A DNA stretch of 56,000 nt from Symbiodinium natans (Eukaryota > Sar > Dinophyceae > Suessiales > Symbiodiniaceae). The DNA is taken from assembly GCA_905221605.1 (NCBI GenBank), contig CAJNDS010001857.1:444793-500792 (forward strand), written 5' to 3'. The position numbers and the translations under genes are program-made. Shown piece by piece: positions 10,264 to 21,368 of this stretch. How positions within the stretch are numbered: position 1 is the stretch's first letter; every line of letters begins with the position of its first letter. The notes under the pieces are model-generated. The model saw only the letters and a list, made by a program, of their open reading frames with translations. It did no database searches and was not told the DNA's origin.

Positions 10264-10895
10264 CGTAGGTAGGTAGGTAGGTAGGTAGGAAATGAATGAA
10301 ATGAATGAAATGAATGAAATGAATGAAATGAATGAAATGAATGAAATGAATGAAATGAATGAAATGAATGAAATGAATGAAATGAATGAAATGAATGAAA
10401 TGAATGAAATGAATGAAATGAATGAAATGAATGAAATGAATGAAATGAATGAAATGAATGAATGCATAATGAATGAATGAAATGAATGAAATGAATGAAA
10501 TGAATGAAATGACATGAAATGAAATGACATGAAATGAAACGACATGAAATGAAATGACATGAAATGAGATGAAATGAATGAAATGAATGAAATGAATGAA
10601 ATGAATGAAATGAATGAAATGAATGAAATGAATGAAATGAATGAAATGAATGAAATGAATGAAATGAATGAAATTGAATGAAATGAATGAATGAAACGAA
10701 ACGAAACGAAACGAAACGAAATGAAATGAAATGAAATGAAACGAAATGAAATGAAATAATGAATGAATGAAAGAAAGAAATGAATGAATGAATGAATGAA
10801 TGAATGAATGAATGAATGAATGAATGAAATGAATGAATGAATGAACGAATGAATGGATGTATGTATGTATGTATGTATGTATGTATGTATGTGTG
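10195..10895. repeat. Compound microsatellite (TATC, GT, TATG, GGTA, AATGAAATG)
   Basis: Successive runs of TATC, TATATG, GT, GTAT and GTAG are followed by about 600 bp of AATGA/AAATG units with an ACATG variant and an AAACG block. All long ORFs here on both strands (FHSFHS, NEMNEM) are artefacts of a 9-bp unit lacking stops. Confidence 0.9.
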
Positions 10896-11086
10896 GGTAT
10901 GTGAGTATGTGAGTATGCGAGTATGTGGTATGTACATATAGGTGGGTACGCGTGCATACGTCTGCGAGGGGGTGCGAGAGCCTTAGCGGGTCCGAGGTCA
11001 TCTGCTTGCAGGAGGCACGCGGGGCATGGTAGCCTATACCAAACCCTATGTGAATTCGAAGCGAGGGTTCAGGGTTTGGGGTTTCC

Positions 11087-11176
11087 TAAACCCTAAACCC
11101 TAAACCCTAAACCCTAAACCCTAAACCCTAAACCCTAAACCCTAAACCCTAAACCCCAAACCCTAAACCCTAAACC
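11087..11176. repeat. Interstitial telomeric array, CCCTAAA, abutting inverted units
   Basis: Twelve CCCTAAA units directly follow inverted units (TTTGGGGTTT), giving a head-to-head junction at about 11085. Confidence 0.85.
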
Positions 11177-11285
11177 GGGTTGTTGTGAGTTTTTTTGCCG
11201 GCCAGCGGGCCGAGGCTCTTCAGGGTTCTAGGGTTCAAAAGCGCTTCGCAGAGTTCTCTGTCATGTGAGTAGAGACTAGTAACAT

Positions 11286-11412
11286 GTTTTTCGTTTTCTG
11301 GAACGATCTATTTTATTATGTGGCGACCACATCAAGCAGCTGCTGAAATCACAGAGGCTCCGGGCCACCCGCACCTTCGCCGCGACCTGCTGCTTCGACT
11401 GGAAGCAGGAGA
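11286..11412 (+). CDS. Candidate exon, 42 codons (unrecognised)
   Basis: An open frame without ATG reads FRFLERSILLCGDHIKQLLK, then SQRLRATRTFAATCCFDWKQ. It ends at CAG before GAGATT. Length and composition make it one of the better islands in the left half. I recognise no domain. The overlapping frames on both strands look less protein-like. Confidence 0.35.
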
Positions 11413-11579
11413 TTCTTGGGCTCAGGGAGGGGGAGGGTTCAAGGGGTGGCATGGAAGCTTCCCTCTGAATCCCTACCACTCCCTAACAAGGGTTCCCTGG
11501 GTACCTACCCCCCTTGAACCCACCCCCCCCAAGAACCCTGTAAGGGGAGTCTGAAGCTAAGCTGCCCCCAGAGTCGCTA

Positions 11580-11760
11580 AGATTTTGGTCAGTTCTGAGT
11601 CACATAAATGACAACATAGTAATTATGGCCATATGATTGTATACGAGTACTCGTAGCTATGATGACAAAACAGCAAGCATGACCATATGATTATATGAAT
11701 ACGAATATTCGTCGCTATTATGATCTTGCTTCTGATGATTTTCCGACTGTCGGTTGGGAA
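11580..11760. repeat. Duplicated AT-rich segment, about 65 bp
   Basis: CATATGATTGTATACGAGTA and CATATGATTATATGAATACG begin two consecutive copies. Both include a self-complementary ACGAGTACTCGT or ACGAATATTCGT core and a following GCTAT(G/T)ATGA. Confidence 0.55.
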
Positions 11761-11962
11761 GGAAAAGTTCAAGCTCTTCGCCTCTGGGCCAGTTGAAGCG
11801 TGCTGCGCTTGTGCTTTGCGCAGCTTCTTGGACCTTGAGCCTGAACCCTGAACCCTGAACCCTAAACTCTAAACCCTAAACCCCAAACCCTGAACTAAAC
11901 CCTAAATCCTAAATCCTCCCCATACCCTAAACTCTAAACCCTAAACCCTGCACCCTAAACCC

Positions 11963-12050
11963 TAACTAAACCCTAAACCCTAAACCCTAAACCCTAAACC
12001 CTAAACCCTAAACCCTAAACCCTAAACCCTAAACCCTAAACCCTAAACCC
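11963..12050. repeat. Interstitial telomeric array, CCCTAAA
   Basis: Twelve units, preceded by a stretch of mixed variants from 11840. Confidence 0.9.
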
Positions 12051-12068
12051 TCTCTTCAGCCCTCGCAG

Positions 12069-12162
12069 GACTGCGTGCCCACACCAGCACGGTGTCCTCG
12101 GCCCTGCAGTCGGCTGAGCTGCAACTCTCGGTGCGCCCGGCGCTCTTTCGGCTTGCCTCTCC
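12069..12162 (+). CDS. Candidate exon, 31 codons (unrecognised)
   Basis: After CCCTCGCAG the frame LRAHTSTVSSALQSAELQL, then SVRPALFRLAS, is open through the whole GC-rich island and stops mattering where TTTAGGG begins. The base composition differs sharply from the flanks, as expected for an exon. Family unknown. Confidence 0.35.
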
Positions 12163-12164
12163 GG

Positions 12165-12275
12165 GGTTTAGGGTTAGGGTTTAGGGTTTAGGGTTTCGGG
12201 TTTAGGGTTTAGGGTCTAGGGTTTAGGGTTTAGGGTTAGGGGTTTAGGGGTGTAGGGGCTTAGGGTTTAGGGTTA
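12165..12275. repeat. Interstitial telomeric block, TTTAGGG
   Basis: About 15 units with single-base variants (TTAGGG, TTTCGGG, TCTAGGG). Confidence 0.85.
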
Positions 12276-12599
12276 CCTAGTTTGGGGTATTGGGGTATTG
12301 TGGGAAGGCAATCAGAGCCTAAAGGCCATGTTTCCAGCCCTGGCTCTGTGAGTCCTTTTTGTCGTCTGTTCTCTCTCCTTTCTCCTTCATCACTCTCGTC
12401 TCTTCCTGAGGGTGAGAGAGAGAGGTGAACATTACATCAACTATGGTTCATTTCATTGCGTTATAGTCGAGCAGCGACGACCGCAAACAGCATGACTCGC
12501 GTCAGACTGGCCCAAGTTGAAATTTGTGGAAGCTCACCGTGGAAACTCACCGTGGAAGCTCACTGTGGAAGATCACTGTGGAAGCAGAAAATTTGTCGG

Positions 12600-12715
12600 A
12601 CGAACGTGCGTTCTTTGTAGACCCTAAACCCTCAACCCGCAACCCTCAACCCTCAACCCTCCACCCTCAACCCTCAACCCTAAACCCTAAACCCTGAACC
12701 CTAAACCCTGAACCT
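12600..12715. repeat. Variant telomeric block (CCCTCAA)
   Basis: CCCTCAA units grade into CCCTAAA and CCCTGAA. The same variant forms long arrays at 46.5 and 47.2 kb. Confidence 0.75.
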
Positions 12716-12723
12716 CCAAGCAG

Positions 12724-12772
12724 GCCTTTGCGTGCACGGTCACGCTGTGGGATGCCGCCCAGTGGGATCGCC
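12724..12772 (+). CDS. Candidate exon, 16 codons (unrecognised)
   Basis: AAGCAG is followed by AFACTVTLWDAAQWDR, then GTTAG. Acceptor and donor are well placed, but the piece is very short. Confidence 0.25.
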
Positions 12773-13439
12773 GTTAGCCATCAGAGCTTTTAGCCTTGCA
12801 GGGTTTAGGGTTTAGGGGCTTCCGTTGCCGACTGCAATCAGAGCGGCTTCTTCCACGCACTTGGGGCAAACGGGGAGAGGTTGAACTCCAGGGGTTTCTT
12901 GCAAGGGCTCATGGTGTTCCGGTCCCCTAAAATGTCGCGTGATTGGTCTTTGAATCGCGAGGCGTGGAACCAGGCAGCACGGACCATTAAGGGTATTCAA
13001 GACTGTATTGTTTACTGTGGAAATGTAGCACGGCCCAGGGCTGGGGTTCGTTTTAAGTTTTTTCGAGCAAGGGGCGCCTGCGGTTTAGGGCTTAGGGTTT
13101 AGGGTTTAGGGCTTAGGTTAAGTGTTGACTTTGGAGAGCCCGACATTACGCCTGTGACCAATCTGGATTTCGGCTTCAAACTCTCCCTAGAACCCCTGGT
13201 TTCGAATCTTGTTTGGGGACGGCTGAAAGGATTACCTGGTGCAAGTCGAAAGGGCCGCTCAACCGACACCTTTGGGTGAGCATTTTTTCGAGTCTCCACT
13301 GGGGCACGTGTGCCAACAAGGGCTTAACCCCAAACCCCAAACCCCAAACCCTAAACCCACTAATCCTAAACCCTAAACCTTAAACTACACCCCACACCCT
13401 ACACCCTAAACCCTAACCCCTAAACCCTAAACCCTGAAC

Positions 13440-13570
13440 CCATCATCTCAGCCTTCAGCTCCCTCAGGAGCTGAAGTTCTGCGCACATGCCGGCAATCAC
13501 GTCCTTTGCACCGTCTTGGCTGGAAAGGAGGCGCGAAAGCCTAGCGCGACCCTGTCCCCTGTGTTCAAGT
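13440..13570 (+). CDS. Candidate exon; strand ambiguous
   Basis: On the plus strand, after TCATCTCAG, the frame LQLPQELKFCAHAGNHVLCT is open beyond the island. On the minus strand the same island reads DGAKDVIAGMCAELQLLREL, which looks like an amphipathic helix. Both are plausible, so only the island as possible coding sequence is supported. Confidence 0.25.
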
Positions 13571-13574
13571 GCCT

Positions 13575-13750
13575 AAACCCTAAGCCCTAAACCCCTAAAA
13601 CCCTAAACCCCGAAACCCCTAAACCCCTAAACCCCTAAAACCCCTAAACCCCTAAAACCCCTAAACCCCTAAACCCCTAAACCCCTAAACCCCTAAACCC
13701 CTAAACCCCTAAACCCCCTAAGCCCCTAAACCCCTAAACCCCTAAAACCC
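13575..13750. repeat. Variant telomeric array, CCCCTAAA (8-bp unit)
   Basis: Around 20 units, mostly CCCCTAAA with CCCCTAAAA variants. The unit is one base longer than the canonical repeat. Confidence 0.85.
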
Positions 13751-13924
13751 ACAACTCCCATTATCCCAAGCCTGAACATCCCAAAGCCCCTTGCAGACCC
13801 TGCCTTAGAAGTGACCGGCACCTGTCCCTGAGGGCAGTTACACGGTCCCTCGATGTGACCCCCCCTTTTTTTTTTTTTCCTTCTCTAATTTTTTCATTTT
13901 TTACAGTTTGCATTATGTTTGTAG

Positions 13925-14115
13925 ATGTATATATATATATATAATTATGTATCTACATTATTTTCTCAGGCTTCTGAGGTAGGGGCCCTTGGGTTTTGCA
14001 GGGTATATGTATATGTATATGTCTATGTGTATGTATATGTATATGTATATGTCTATGTACATGTATATGTATGTATGCATGTATGTATTCATGTATGTAT
14101 GTATACATGTACACA
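13925..14115. repeat. TATATG/TATG microsatellite
   Basis: Runs of TA, TATATG, GTCTATG and TATG. The YVYVYV and YIHIHI frames are artefacts. Confidence 0.9.
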
Positions 14116-14339
14116 TTTCTGCTTTTGTGGAACAGCAGGTTTCCAAAGTTCAATGGCCATGGTGTCACCCTAAGACTGTCCGACCCGGAGGCCCTCGGGG
14201 GCTTGTCTTTGTAGGCTTTGGGGTTTAGGGTTTAAGGTTTAGGGCCTAACCTCCTCAACCCTAAGCCCTCGAAACCCCCCGATCATGCGAATGGGCTCTT
14301 GGGGTTTTATCGCCCTCGGCTCAAGAAGGCTCAGGCGCT

Positions 14340-14510
14340 AAGCCAAAAACCCAAAAACCCAAAAACCCCAAAACCCAAAACCCCAAAATCCAAAAAACCC
14401 AAAACCCAAAAGCCCAAAAACCCAAAAATCGAAAAACCCCAAAACCCCAAAACCCAAAAACCCAATAACCCAAAAACCCAAAAACCCTAAAACCCTAAAC
14501 CCTAGACCCG
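14340..14510. repeat. CCCAAAAA-type variant repeats
   Basis: CCCAAAAA, CCCCAAAA and CCCAAAA units in series. The Lys/Pro-rich ORF at 14299-14490 is the translation of this repeat. Confidence 0.8.
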
Positions 14511-14529
14511 AGACCCTAATGCTGCAGGA

Positions 14530-15920
14530 GGCCCTTCGGGTGCCCTTGCGAGCAGCTGCCTGAGCTGTGAAGGTAGCAGGGTTTAGGGTTTAGGGTTTAG
14601 GGTTTGGGGTTTGGGGTTTGAGGTTTGGGGTTTGGGAACCCAAGCCGTAAAACCTAAGCTCGAAATTATGACAACGGACCAACCCACACAAGCCCACAAG
14701 CCGCGTAAGACCATCGAAGCCCTCAACGCTAAGCCTTATAAGCCCCCAAACCCTAAACCCTAAACCCTAAACCCCAAACCCTAAACCCAAAACCCTAAAC
14801 CCTAAACCCCAAACCCTAAACCCTAAACCTTAAACCCTAAACCCTAAACCCTAAACCCGAAACCCTAAACCCCAGACCCTAACCCTTAGGGTCTTGAGTT
14901 CCACGAAGGTGTTGAACTGTCATCTGCCTTTGCTGACCGATGGCTCGCAGCCTGCAGAGCGCGACCGGGCCCAAGGAATGAGGGAAAGAAAAAGGGTTTA
15001 TGGGGTTTCTAGGGTTTAGAGGGTTTGTAGGGTTTATAGGGTTTGAGAGGGGTTTATATATAGGGTTTATAGGATTTAAAGGATTTAAAAGGGCTTAAAA
15101 GGGTCTGTAGGGTTCAGGGTTTTGGGTTTTGATGCCCGAAATAGCCTCGAGGACCGCAAGATAAGAGAGACCTCACAAAGGCACGCTCGCAGAACTTTTT
15201 GTTCAGCACCTCTCCTGCGTTTGGGGCCTCTAGACATCATCTCTTGGGTTTGGGGTTTAGGGTTAGGGGTTTAAGGGTTTAGGGTTTAGGGCGGTTTCCC
15301 TAAACCCTAAACCCTAAACCCTCAACCCTAAACCCTAAACCCTAAACCCTGATCCCTAAAGCCTAAACCCGCTTGCCAAGTTGAGCTCCTTGCCAAGGTC
15401 CTCGGGCTGCTCAGACGGTCGCCAGCCTGGCGCTGACAGGTTTTTCTGGGCTCTTGCTAGGGTGTAGGGGTTTAGGGTTTCAGGGTTTAGGGGGGCAGAG
15501 AGTAGTGCTGCTTCTGGGCTCTTGTTAGGACACTCAGATCACGCTACCGTAAAAATTCTACTTCTGGGTTCTTGCTCACATTAAATTGCCAAGGGCATGG
15601 AGTACATAAGGGTTCTGAGGTGTAGGTTGCCGAAATCAGGGTCTAGAGAAAGGATATTGGTTTTCTCCTTATGGTCGCTTAGCTGTCTATGCTTAGCTTA
15701 AGCTCCTTGGCCCTAAACCCTAAACCCTAAACCCCAAACCCTAAACCCTAAACCCTAAACCCTAAACACTAAACCAGAGCCCAGCAAACTGTTAGCCATC
15801 TTCAGGGCACCCAAGGGTCATGCTCGGAGCTGTCAGATACGTTCGAAGTGGTTTTTGGGGAGGCTCAGCTCCGGTCTTTGGAAGTTCACTGTGTTTTTTT
15901 GGTTTAGGGTTTGGGGTTTA
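14530..15920. other. Telomere-repeat matrix with short islands
   Basis: Alternating CCCTAAA and TTTAGGG blocks, including degenerate TTTATAGGG-like units at 15000-15120, separate islands of 60-150 bp. One island (about 15371-15433) is open as ACQVELLAKVLGLLRRSPAW. I cannot support any as a definite gene. Confidence 0.5.
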
Positions 15921-16108
15921 GGGTTTAGGCCCTAAACCCTAAACCCTAAACCCTAAACCCTAAACCCTAAACCCTAAACCCTAAACCCTAAACCCTAAAC
16001 CCTAAACCCTAAACCCTAAACCCTAAGCCCTAAACCCTAAACCCTAAACCCTAAACCCTAAACCCTAAACCCTAAACCCTAAACCCTAAACCCTAAGCCC
16101 AAACCCGA
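15904..16108. repeat. Interstitial telomeric array with inverted junction
   Basis: Four TTTAGGG-type units meet a run of about 24 CCCTAAA units at 15927-15930 (GGGTTTAGG then CCCTAAA). This perfect head-to-head arrangement is what a telomere-telomere fusion or fold-back would leave. Confidence 0.85.
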
Positions 16109-16111
16109 CTC

Positions 16112-16185
16112 TCGCAAGCCGCTCAGGCAGAGCAAGTGGTGCTGGTCGTTGGAGATCTCAAGGTCGACCTAGGAGACGCAGGAGA
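16112..16185 (+). CDS. Candidate exon, 24 codons (unrecognised)
   Basis: The island between a CCCTAAA and a TTTAGGG block reads SQAAQAEQVVLVVGDLKVDL followed by GDAGE. Alternating hydrophobic and acidic residues look protein-like. No domain is assignable. Confidence 0.3.
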
Positions 16186-16654
16186 GAGGGTTTAGGGTTT
16201 AGGGTTTAGGGTTTAGGGTTTAGGGTTTCGGGTTTGGGGCTTAGGGTTTAGGGTTGGATTCGGGTTTAGGGTTCAGGGGGTTATTAGGGTTGATTGGGGT
16301 AAGTTGTTTTTGGTTTTGGGGGGCAAGGGTATAGGGTTTTAAGGCCATTGTGTTATTTTTCAAGGCATTCGGACTCATGGTGTGTGAAAAATATTTGGCT
16401 GCAGCCTGAACGGAGTCACACACGATTAATATGAACTCCAACTGCGTCAACCATAAGAATCTACGAGAGCACGGTACAGCTTCAAATTGCAGCTCAACTT
16501 GAGCATAATCCGGACCCCACTTCCCGCAAAAAGGACCCCGACATAGAGCAACCCCCTTCGTGACAGGAGTTCGGAGGCGCGTCCTGGGTTCCAGTGCGGA
16601 TATCCCGTGCGAGGAGGACCGGGTCAGTGGCATGCGTGACTGTGCGTGCATGGC

Positions 16655-17460
16655 TTAGGCTTGTAGCGAAGTGTTGCTTGCGGCATTCCACATCACAGCT
16701 TCAATGGCGGTCTCTTCATGTCCAGAAATTGCAATCCACTCTGTTTCTTTAATCCCAAACCCTAGACTAAGACCTGAGCCCCCGAACCCCAAACCCCAAT
16801 CTCCAAACCCTAAACCCTGAGACGTCAATCCGAAAACCGGAGGTAGCGAATGCCGCCACAGCACTGGGCTTCGTTGCAGGCCCCAACCCCCCCCACCACC
16901 GGGTGTTCACAGGTTTTCTTAGAGCTTTTTGTTGGGTATTGTTGGTTTGCTGAGATTGTAGCGTGTATGTTTTTCCCACCGTGGGTGGGGTTGCTAGATT
17001 TTAAGCTCAACTCTTCTCCTCGCCCGGAACTCTTCTCCTCGCCCAGTCTACTCCTCGCTCATCCCTGGAGTGCCCAACCCCAGAGTCTCCTTGGAGTGGC
17101 CAACCCCAGAGAGTCCCTGCAGTGCCCAACCCCAGAGTCTCCCTGCCCCAGAGTCTCCCTGGAGTGCCCAACTCCAGAGTATCTCTACCAAGAGAGGGTG
17201 GGGATGAGTAGAATATTTTGTGTGTTGGGGGGGGAGGGGAGATTGGGTTGTTTCTTGTGCAGCTTTGGGGTTCGATTGGTTGTATCCGGGTTTTGTAGAG
17301 CTTATTTTTTGTCTGTAGGGTTAGGGTGTAGGATCTGCGCTTAGAAGGGTTTCTACTAGACTTCAATGCAGGACTGTGAGATAAGAGACGCTTCCTTGCA
17401 ATCCTCACCACGTATCGCCAAATACCTGAAAGCCTAGAGCCCAAAAGGACCCTAAACCTA
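16655..17460. other. Island without clear gene
   Basis: Overlapping ORFs of 60-164 codons occur on both strands. A run of short direct repeats built on AGAGTCTCC..GGAGTG(C/G)CCAACCCC lies at about 17070-17185 and explains the longest plus ORF. On the minus strand 16670-16755 reads ETEWIAISGHEETAIEAVMW, a possible exon. Nothing is recognised. Confidence 0.35.
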
Positions 17461-17504
17461 AACTCATAACGCGAAACCCAAAGCGTTTGGGCTGATGTAT
17501 ATCC

Positions 17505-18708
17505 CCCCCCCCCTGATTATTTGGGTGTCCGCCTATTGCGGTTCCCTTCTTTTTTATGGGTTTACATAAACGCATATATGTCAAACCCTACACCACCGTT
17601 ATAACCATAGCAATAAGTCGATGATGATGTAGGCACCCCAACCCTATAGGGTTAAGGTTGACAGGCTTAGGGTTTAAGATTGAGGCATTTAAACGTAAGC
17701 CCGCAATGAAACCTAAACCCTAACCGTTCAACCCGATAGATAGAGCTAAGGTTAAGGGGTTAGGGTTTCTGAATTAAGCATTTTAAACTTTAAGCCTAAA
17801 CCCATAGAGCATTTATAACGAAAACCCATAGAGTTTTAACCTTAAGGGTTGAAGTTTCGGGCAGTTAAACCTTAACCCTGAACCCTAAAACCTGATAGGG
17901 CTCTACAAGGTTCAAAGGTTTTAACCCTAAAGGGTGCTGAAGGTATACATGCCCAAGACCTTAGGCCTTCTTGAACCATTGTACCCTATAGGGTTTAAAG
18001 GTTTAGGGTTTAAGGTTTGGGCATTACCTATACAATAGAACCTTAAAACCCTAAAGGGTTTGGGGCCTAAATCCCTAAACCTTAAATCCCATAGGGTTAT
18101 GCCTACGTTTGTAGGGCTTTCGTCCCGGTGACGCGAGAATAGTGTGAGCAAATGTCCTTCACGATTTCAGGGGAGTCAAAATATAAACAAACCATATTGT
18201 TATATGATGGAAATCAGGTTTTGCTTATCGGGGGATGGTTGCGTGAGATATCTTAGCTAAGATAAAGTTTTAAGGATGGATGCTTTGTTTTGCTTATTGG
18301 GGCGTGATGGTGTTACCCGCATTTTCTTATAGGTTTATTGCATTTATATAAATCAAACCCTGAACCATAGATATAACCGCAGCAAAAAAGTTATAACCGT
18401 GTCATATACATATATCCGCGGAGCTCGTCACTTTCACTACTTCTTGGGCTTCAAAATATAAGCAAACTATTTCGTTAAGTGATGGAATTCAAGTTATGCT
18501 TATCGGGGGATGGTTGCTTGAGATATCTTAGCTAAGGTAAAGTCTTTAGGATAGATGTTTTGTTTTTCTTACTGGGGCGTGATGCAGTTCCCCATATTCT
18601 TATGGTTTTACAGAAGTGTATATAAATCAAACACTAATCCATAGTTATAACCACAGCAAAAAGTTATAACCTTGTCATATACATGTATCCACAGAGCTCG
18701 TCAAATCC

Positions 18709-18748
<40 letters not shown>

Positions 18749-18800
18749 TAGGCACCCCAACCCTAGAAGGTTAAGGTTGACAGGTTCAGGGGGTACGACT
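17505..18800. repeat. Triplicated repeat of about 275 bp
   Basis: Two consecutive copies (about 18175-18425 and 18446-18700) share TGCTTATCGGGGGATGGTTG, GAGATATCTTAGCTAAG, GGGGCGTGATG, TATAAATCAAAC, AGTTATAACC and GAGCTCGTCA. A 5'-truncated third copy lies at about 17520-17625. A following 110-bp piece (GATGATGTAGGCACCCCAAC to CCTAAACCCTAACC) occurs at 17623 and again at 18741. Short AATC/CCTAAA variants fill the gap. No ORF. It looks like a segmental or mobile repeat. Confidence 0.7.
18709..18747. repeat. (GAT)n microsatellite
   Basis: Thirteen GAT units at the junction between two parts of the triplicated repeat. The corresponding site at 17622 has only three units. Confidence 0.9.
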
Positions 18801-18910
18801 GAGGCGTTTAAACCTAAGCCTGCAATTACACCCAAACCCTAACCTTTAATCCCTATAGAGTTAGGGTATAGTAGGGTTTAAGGGCAGGCATAATTAATCC
18901 AGGACGACTA

Positions 18911-19314
18911 CCAATATTGAATATTGAAAAAAAAGTTCAATATTCAATACCGGGCAGAATCCAAGATCCAAGATCCAAGATGCCCAGGGACTCTTGGGGG
19001 GCAATCTTGGATACCACCCCCGGGCCCGGTATCCAAGATTGCCCCCCAAGAGTCCCTGGGCATCTTGGATCTTGGATCTTGGATTCCCACCCAATATTGA
19101 ATATTGAAAAAAAAGTTCAATATTCAATATCGGGCAGAATCCAAGATCCAAGATCCAAGATGCCCAGGGACTCTTGGGGGGCAATCTTGGATACCACCCC
19201 CGGGCCCGGTATCCAAGATTGCCTCCCAAAAGTCCCTGGGCATCTTGGATCTTGGATCTTGGATTCCCACCCAATATTGAATATTGAAAAAAAAGTTCAA
19301 TATTCAATATTGGT
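18911..19314. repeat. Tandem array of 180-bp palindromes
   Basis: The unit repeats with a period of exactly 180 bp (CCAAGATCCAAGATCCAAGA at 18961 and 19141), with a partial third copy. Each unit holds a small hairpin (AATATTGAATATTGAA, A-rich loop, its complement) and a large palindrome with arms of about 57 bp around a CCCCCGGGCCCGG centre near 19021. Because 180 is divisible by 3 and the unit is palindromic, long ORFs of 160 and 137 codons appear on both strands; they are not genes. Confidence 0.9.
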
Positions 19315-19828
19315 TGCTAGAAGGCTCAATCCCTTACAGGCTCAATCCCTTACATCTGAACACGGTTATCTTCAAGAATGCAAGTCCCTTAGACATTAAT
19401 AGGGTTTTGTGGTTTAGGGTTAAAGGTTTAGGGTTTGAAAAAACTTAACATTTAAACTTAACAGAGGCAAATCCTCACGATTGGCTAAAAAAGCAGGGGG
19501 GGGGGGGATATACACGTACCCAAGCGTTTAGGGTTTGGGGTTTAGGGTTTGGCGTAAGCCCTGAAAACCTAAAGCTTAGGGTTTAGGATTAAAAGCCCGA
19601 ACCGTAAATTTGAAGCGGGGTTTGCGTATGTATGGCTCCTTCTACATATTGGTGGGTGTCCTCATAGGCATGATTAGGGATGCAAGTATAATGAAAAACC
19701 CGACTACGAGTACTAAGACTTTCCTCAGGCTCGTGTCTCCACGACTGGACGCGCGTGAGCAGCGACGGTGCAGTCCTGGGGCAAGGGGAGGCCATGCCAC
19801 AAGCACATGAATTTCGGGTTTCAGGTAC

Positions 19829-19935
19829 CCTAAACCCTAAGCTCTAAACCCTAAACCCTAAACCCTAAACCCTAAACCCTAAACCCTAAACCCTAAACCC
19901 TAAACCCTAAGCCCTAAACCCTAAACCCTAAACCC
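19829..19935. repeat. Interstitial telomeric array, CCCTAAA
   Basis: About 15 units with few variants. Confidence 0.9.
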
Positions 19936-20109
19936 TGTCTTAGAGTCCCGAAACCCTAAGCCCCTATCAGCCATGCCCAGCCGCCCTGAGAATGTATCTG
20001 TTGCGGGCTCCTGCTTTTCGGAGTTTAGGGTTTACGGTTCAGGGTTTAGGGTTGGATTAGGACAGGTTACAGGGTTGAGTGCTAAGGGCTTGACGGGCTG
20101 AGGGATTAG

Positions 20110-20257
20110 AGAGATAGATAGATAGATAGATAGGTTAGATTAGATTAGATTAGATTAGATTAGATTAGATTAGATTAGATGAGATAGACAGATAGATAGA
20201 TAGATAGATATATACATACGAACATATATGTTCATATATATATATATGTATGCAGCA

Positions 20258-20296
<39 letters not shown>

Positions 20297-20300
20297 TTGG
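20110..20300. repeat. GATA, TTAGA and TA microsatellites
   Basis: GATA units are followed by about ten TTAGA units, more GATA, then long TA runs around a GCAGCATGC spacer. Confidence 0.9.
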
Positions 20301-20544
20301 TAGTTCTCTACCTTAGGTTTCCTTTCCAGGTCCTTCTTTCAAGTGTGTGCTATATCGAGGACCCAAAAAAGGCCCGAGCTTCTGGTAACTTTAAACCCTA
20401 AACCCTGAACCCTAAACCCTAAACCCCAAACCCTAAACCCTAAACCCTAAACCCCAAACCCTAAACCCTAAACCCTAAACCGGTAACTTTAAACCCTAAA
20501 CCCTGAACCCTAAACCCTAAGCCCTAAAACCTTCGTTTCCGCAG

Positions 20545-20603
20545 GCTGCTGATGAGCCACTCCTTGGCATGCCGACGGGCAGCGTGCTGGGAAGGCCGCC
20601 CGT
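20545..20603 (+). CDS. Candidate exon with MPTGS motif
   Basis: After TTTCCGCAG the frame reads AADEPLLGMPTGSVLGRPPV and ends at the TTTAGGG block. The MPTGS core with a following basic residue recurs in a second island at 23252-23335 (LRQMPTGSLKRHL). Two islands sharing this motif in frame support coding origin. The family is not recognised. Confidence 0.35.
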
Positions 20604-20875
20604 TAGGGTTTAGGGTTTAGGGTTTAGGGTTTAGGGCTAAACACAAAACCCCAAACCCTGAACACTAAACCCTGAACCCTCGGAATGTTGAGCTAGGTTG
20701 TGCCTGCTTTTGGATGTCCACCTTTTATTCAGGGGGTTGGGGGTGTAGGTTTTTTGCCCTAGCTTTTTTTCTTCAGTATGCTTGACTGGGTTCCAAGCTT
20801 GGATTTAAGACGACCTTTTTAAGGAATACTTTTTGGAGGCTTTACAGGGCCAAATTGGTTGTGCATGTCTTTGGA

Positions 20876-20995
20876 TTGGGATGTTCCCCCTTTTCCCCTT
20901 ATACTGACAGTCCTTAACGGGCTATTACCGGGGATGATAGTACCCCAATTATAATCGCCGTTAAGGACTGTTAGTATAAAACCTGAAGAACCCCA
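20876..20995. mobile_element. Foldback element family A, copy 1
   Basis: Long palindrome. The left arm runs from TTGGGATGTTCCCC through ACAGTCCTTAACG; the right arm runs from CGTTAAGGACTGTTAGTATA to the AACCCC end. The loop contains the family signature GATAGTACCCC. The right terminus is diverged compared with the other copies. Confidence 0.75.
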
Positions 20996-21107
20996 GTTGA
21001 AGGGCACGGGGTTGTCTGGGTTCAGCGAAGCCTCCAAGTTTGCAGGTGGGACCCGCTCCAGGGACGAAACAGACAGGACCCGAACGTTAAGGTTCAGGAT
21101 TTCGGGT

Positions 21108-21216
21108 TGGGATGTTTCCCCGCTTATACGAACAGTCCTTAATTAATAGGGATTATAGTACCCCCCCTATTCTAGTCCCCATTAAGGACTGCTAGTTTTT
21201 CGGAGAAACATCCCAA
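21108..21216. mobile_element. Foldback element family A, copy 2
   Basis: The termini TTGGGATGTTTCCC and GAGAAACATCCCAA are near-perfect inverted repeats. Inner arms are AACAGTCCTTAAT and ATTAAGGACTGCTAG, and the loop has GATTATAGTACCCCCCC. About 109 bp, no ORF. Confidence 0.8.
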
Positions 21217-21368
21217 ATTTGCGCGTTTAGAGTGTAGGGCTTGGGGTTTGGGACGGGTTGTTCTACAAGGAGGCACCCTCTGAGGTTTCAGGGGCTTGAT
21301 TATGGGGCTCATTGGTTTAAGGCTTTAGGGACTTTAGGGCTGCAGGATTTTGCCGAAGGTTTACGGTC

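Noticed and set aside
10215-11001. Three minus-strand ORFs of 240-260 codons (FHSFHS repeats)
   Set aside because: They translate the AATGAAATG microsatellite in each frame; a 9-bp unit without stops explains their length.
18894-19399. ORFs of 137 (minus) and 160 (plus) codons
   Set aside because: Both arise from the palindromic 180-bp unit; the two strands give nearly the same repeat peptide.
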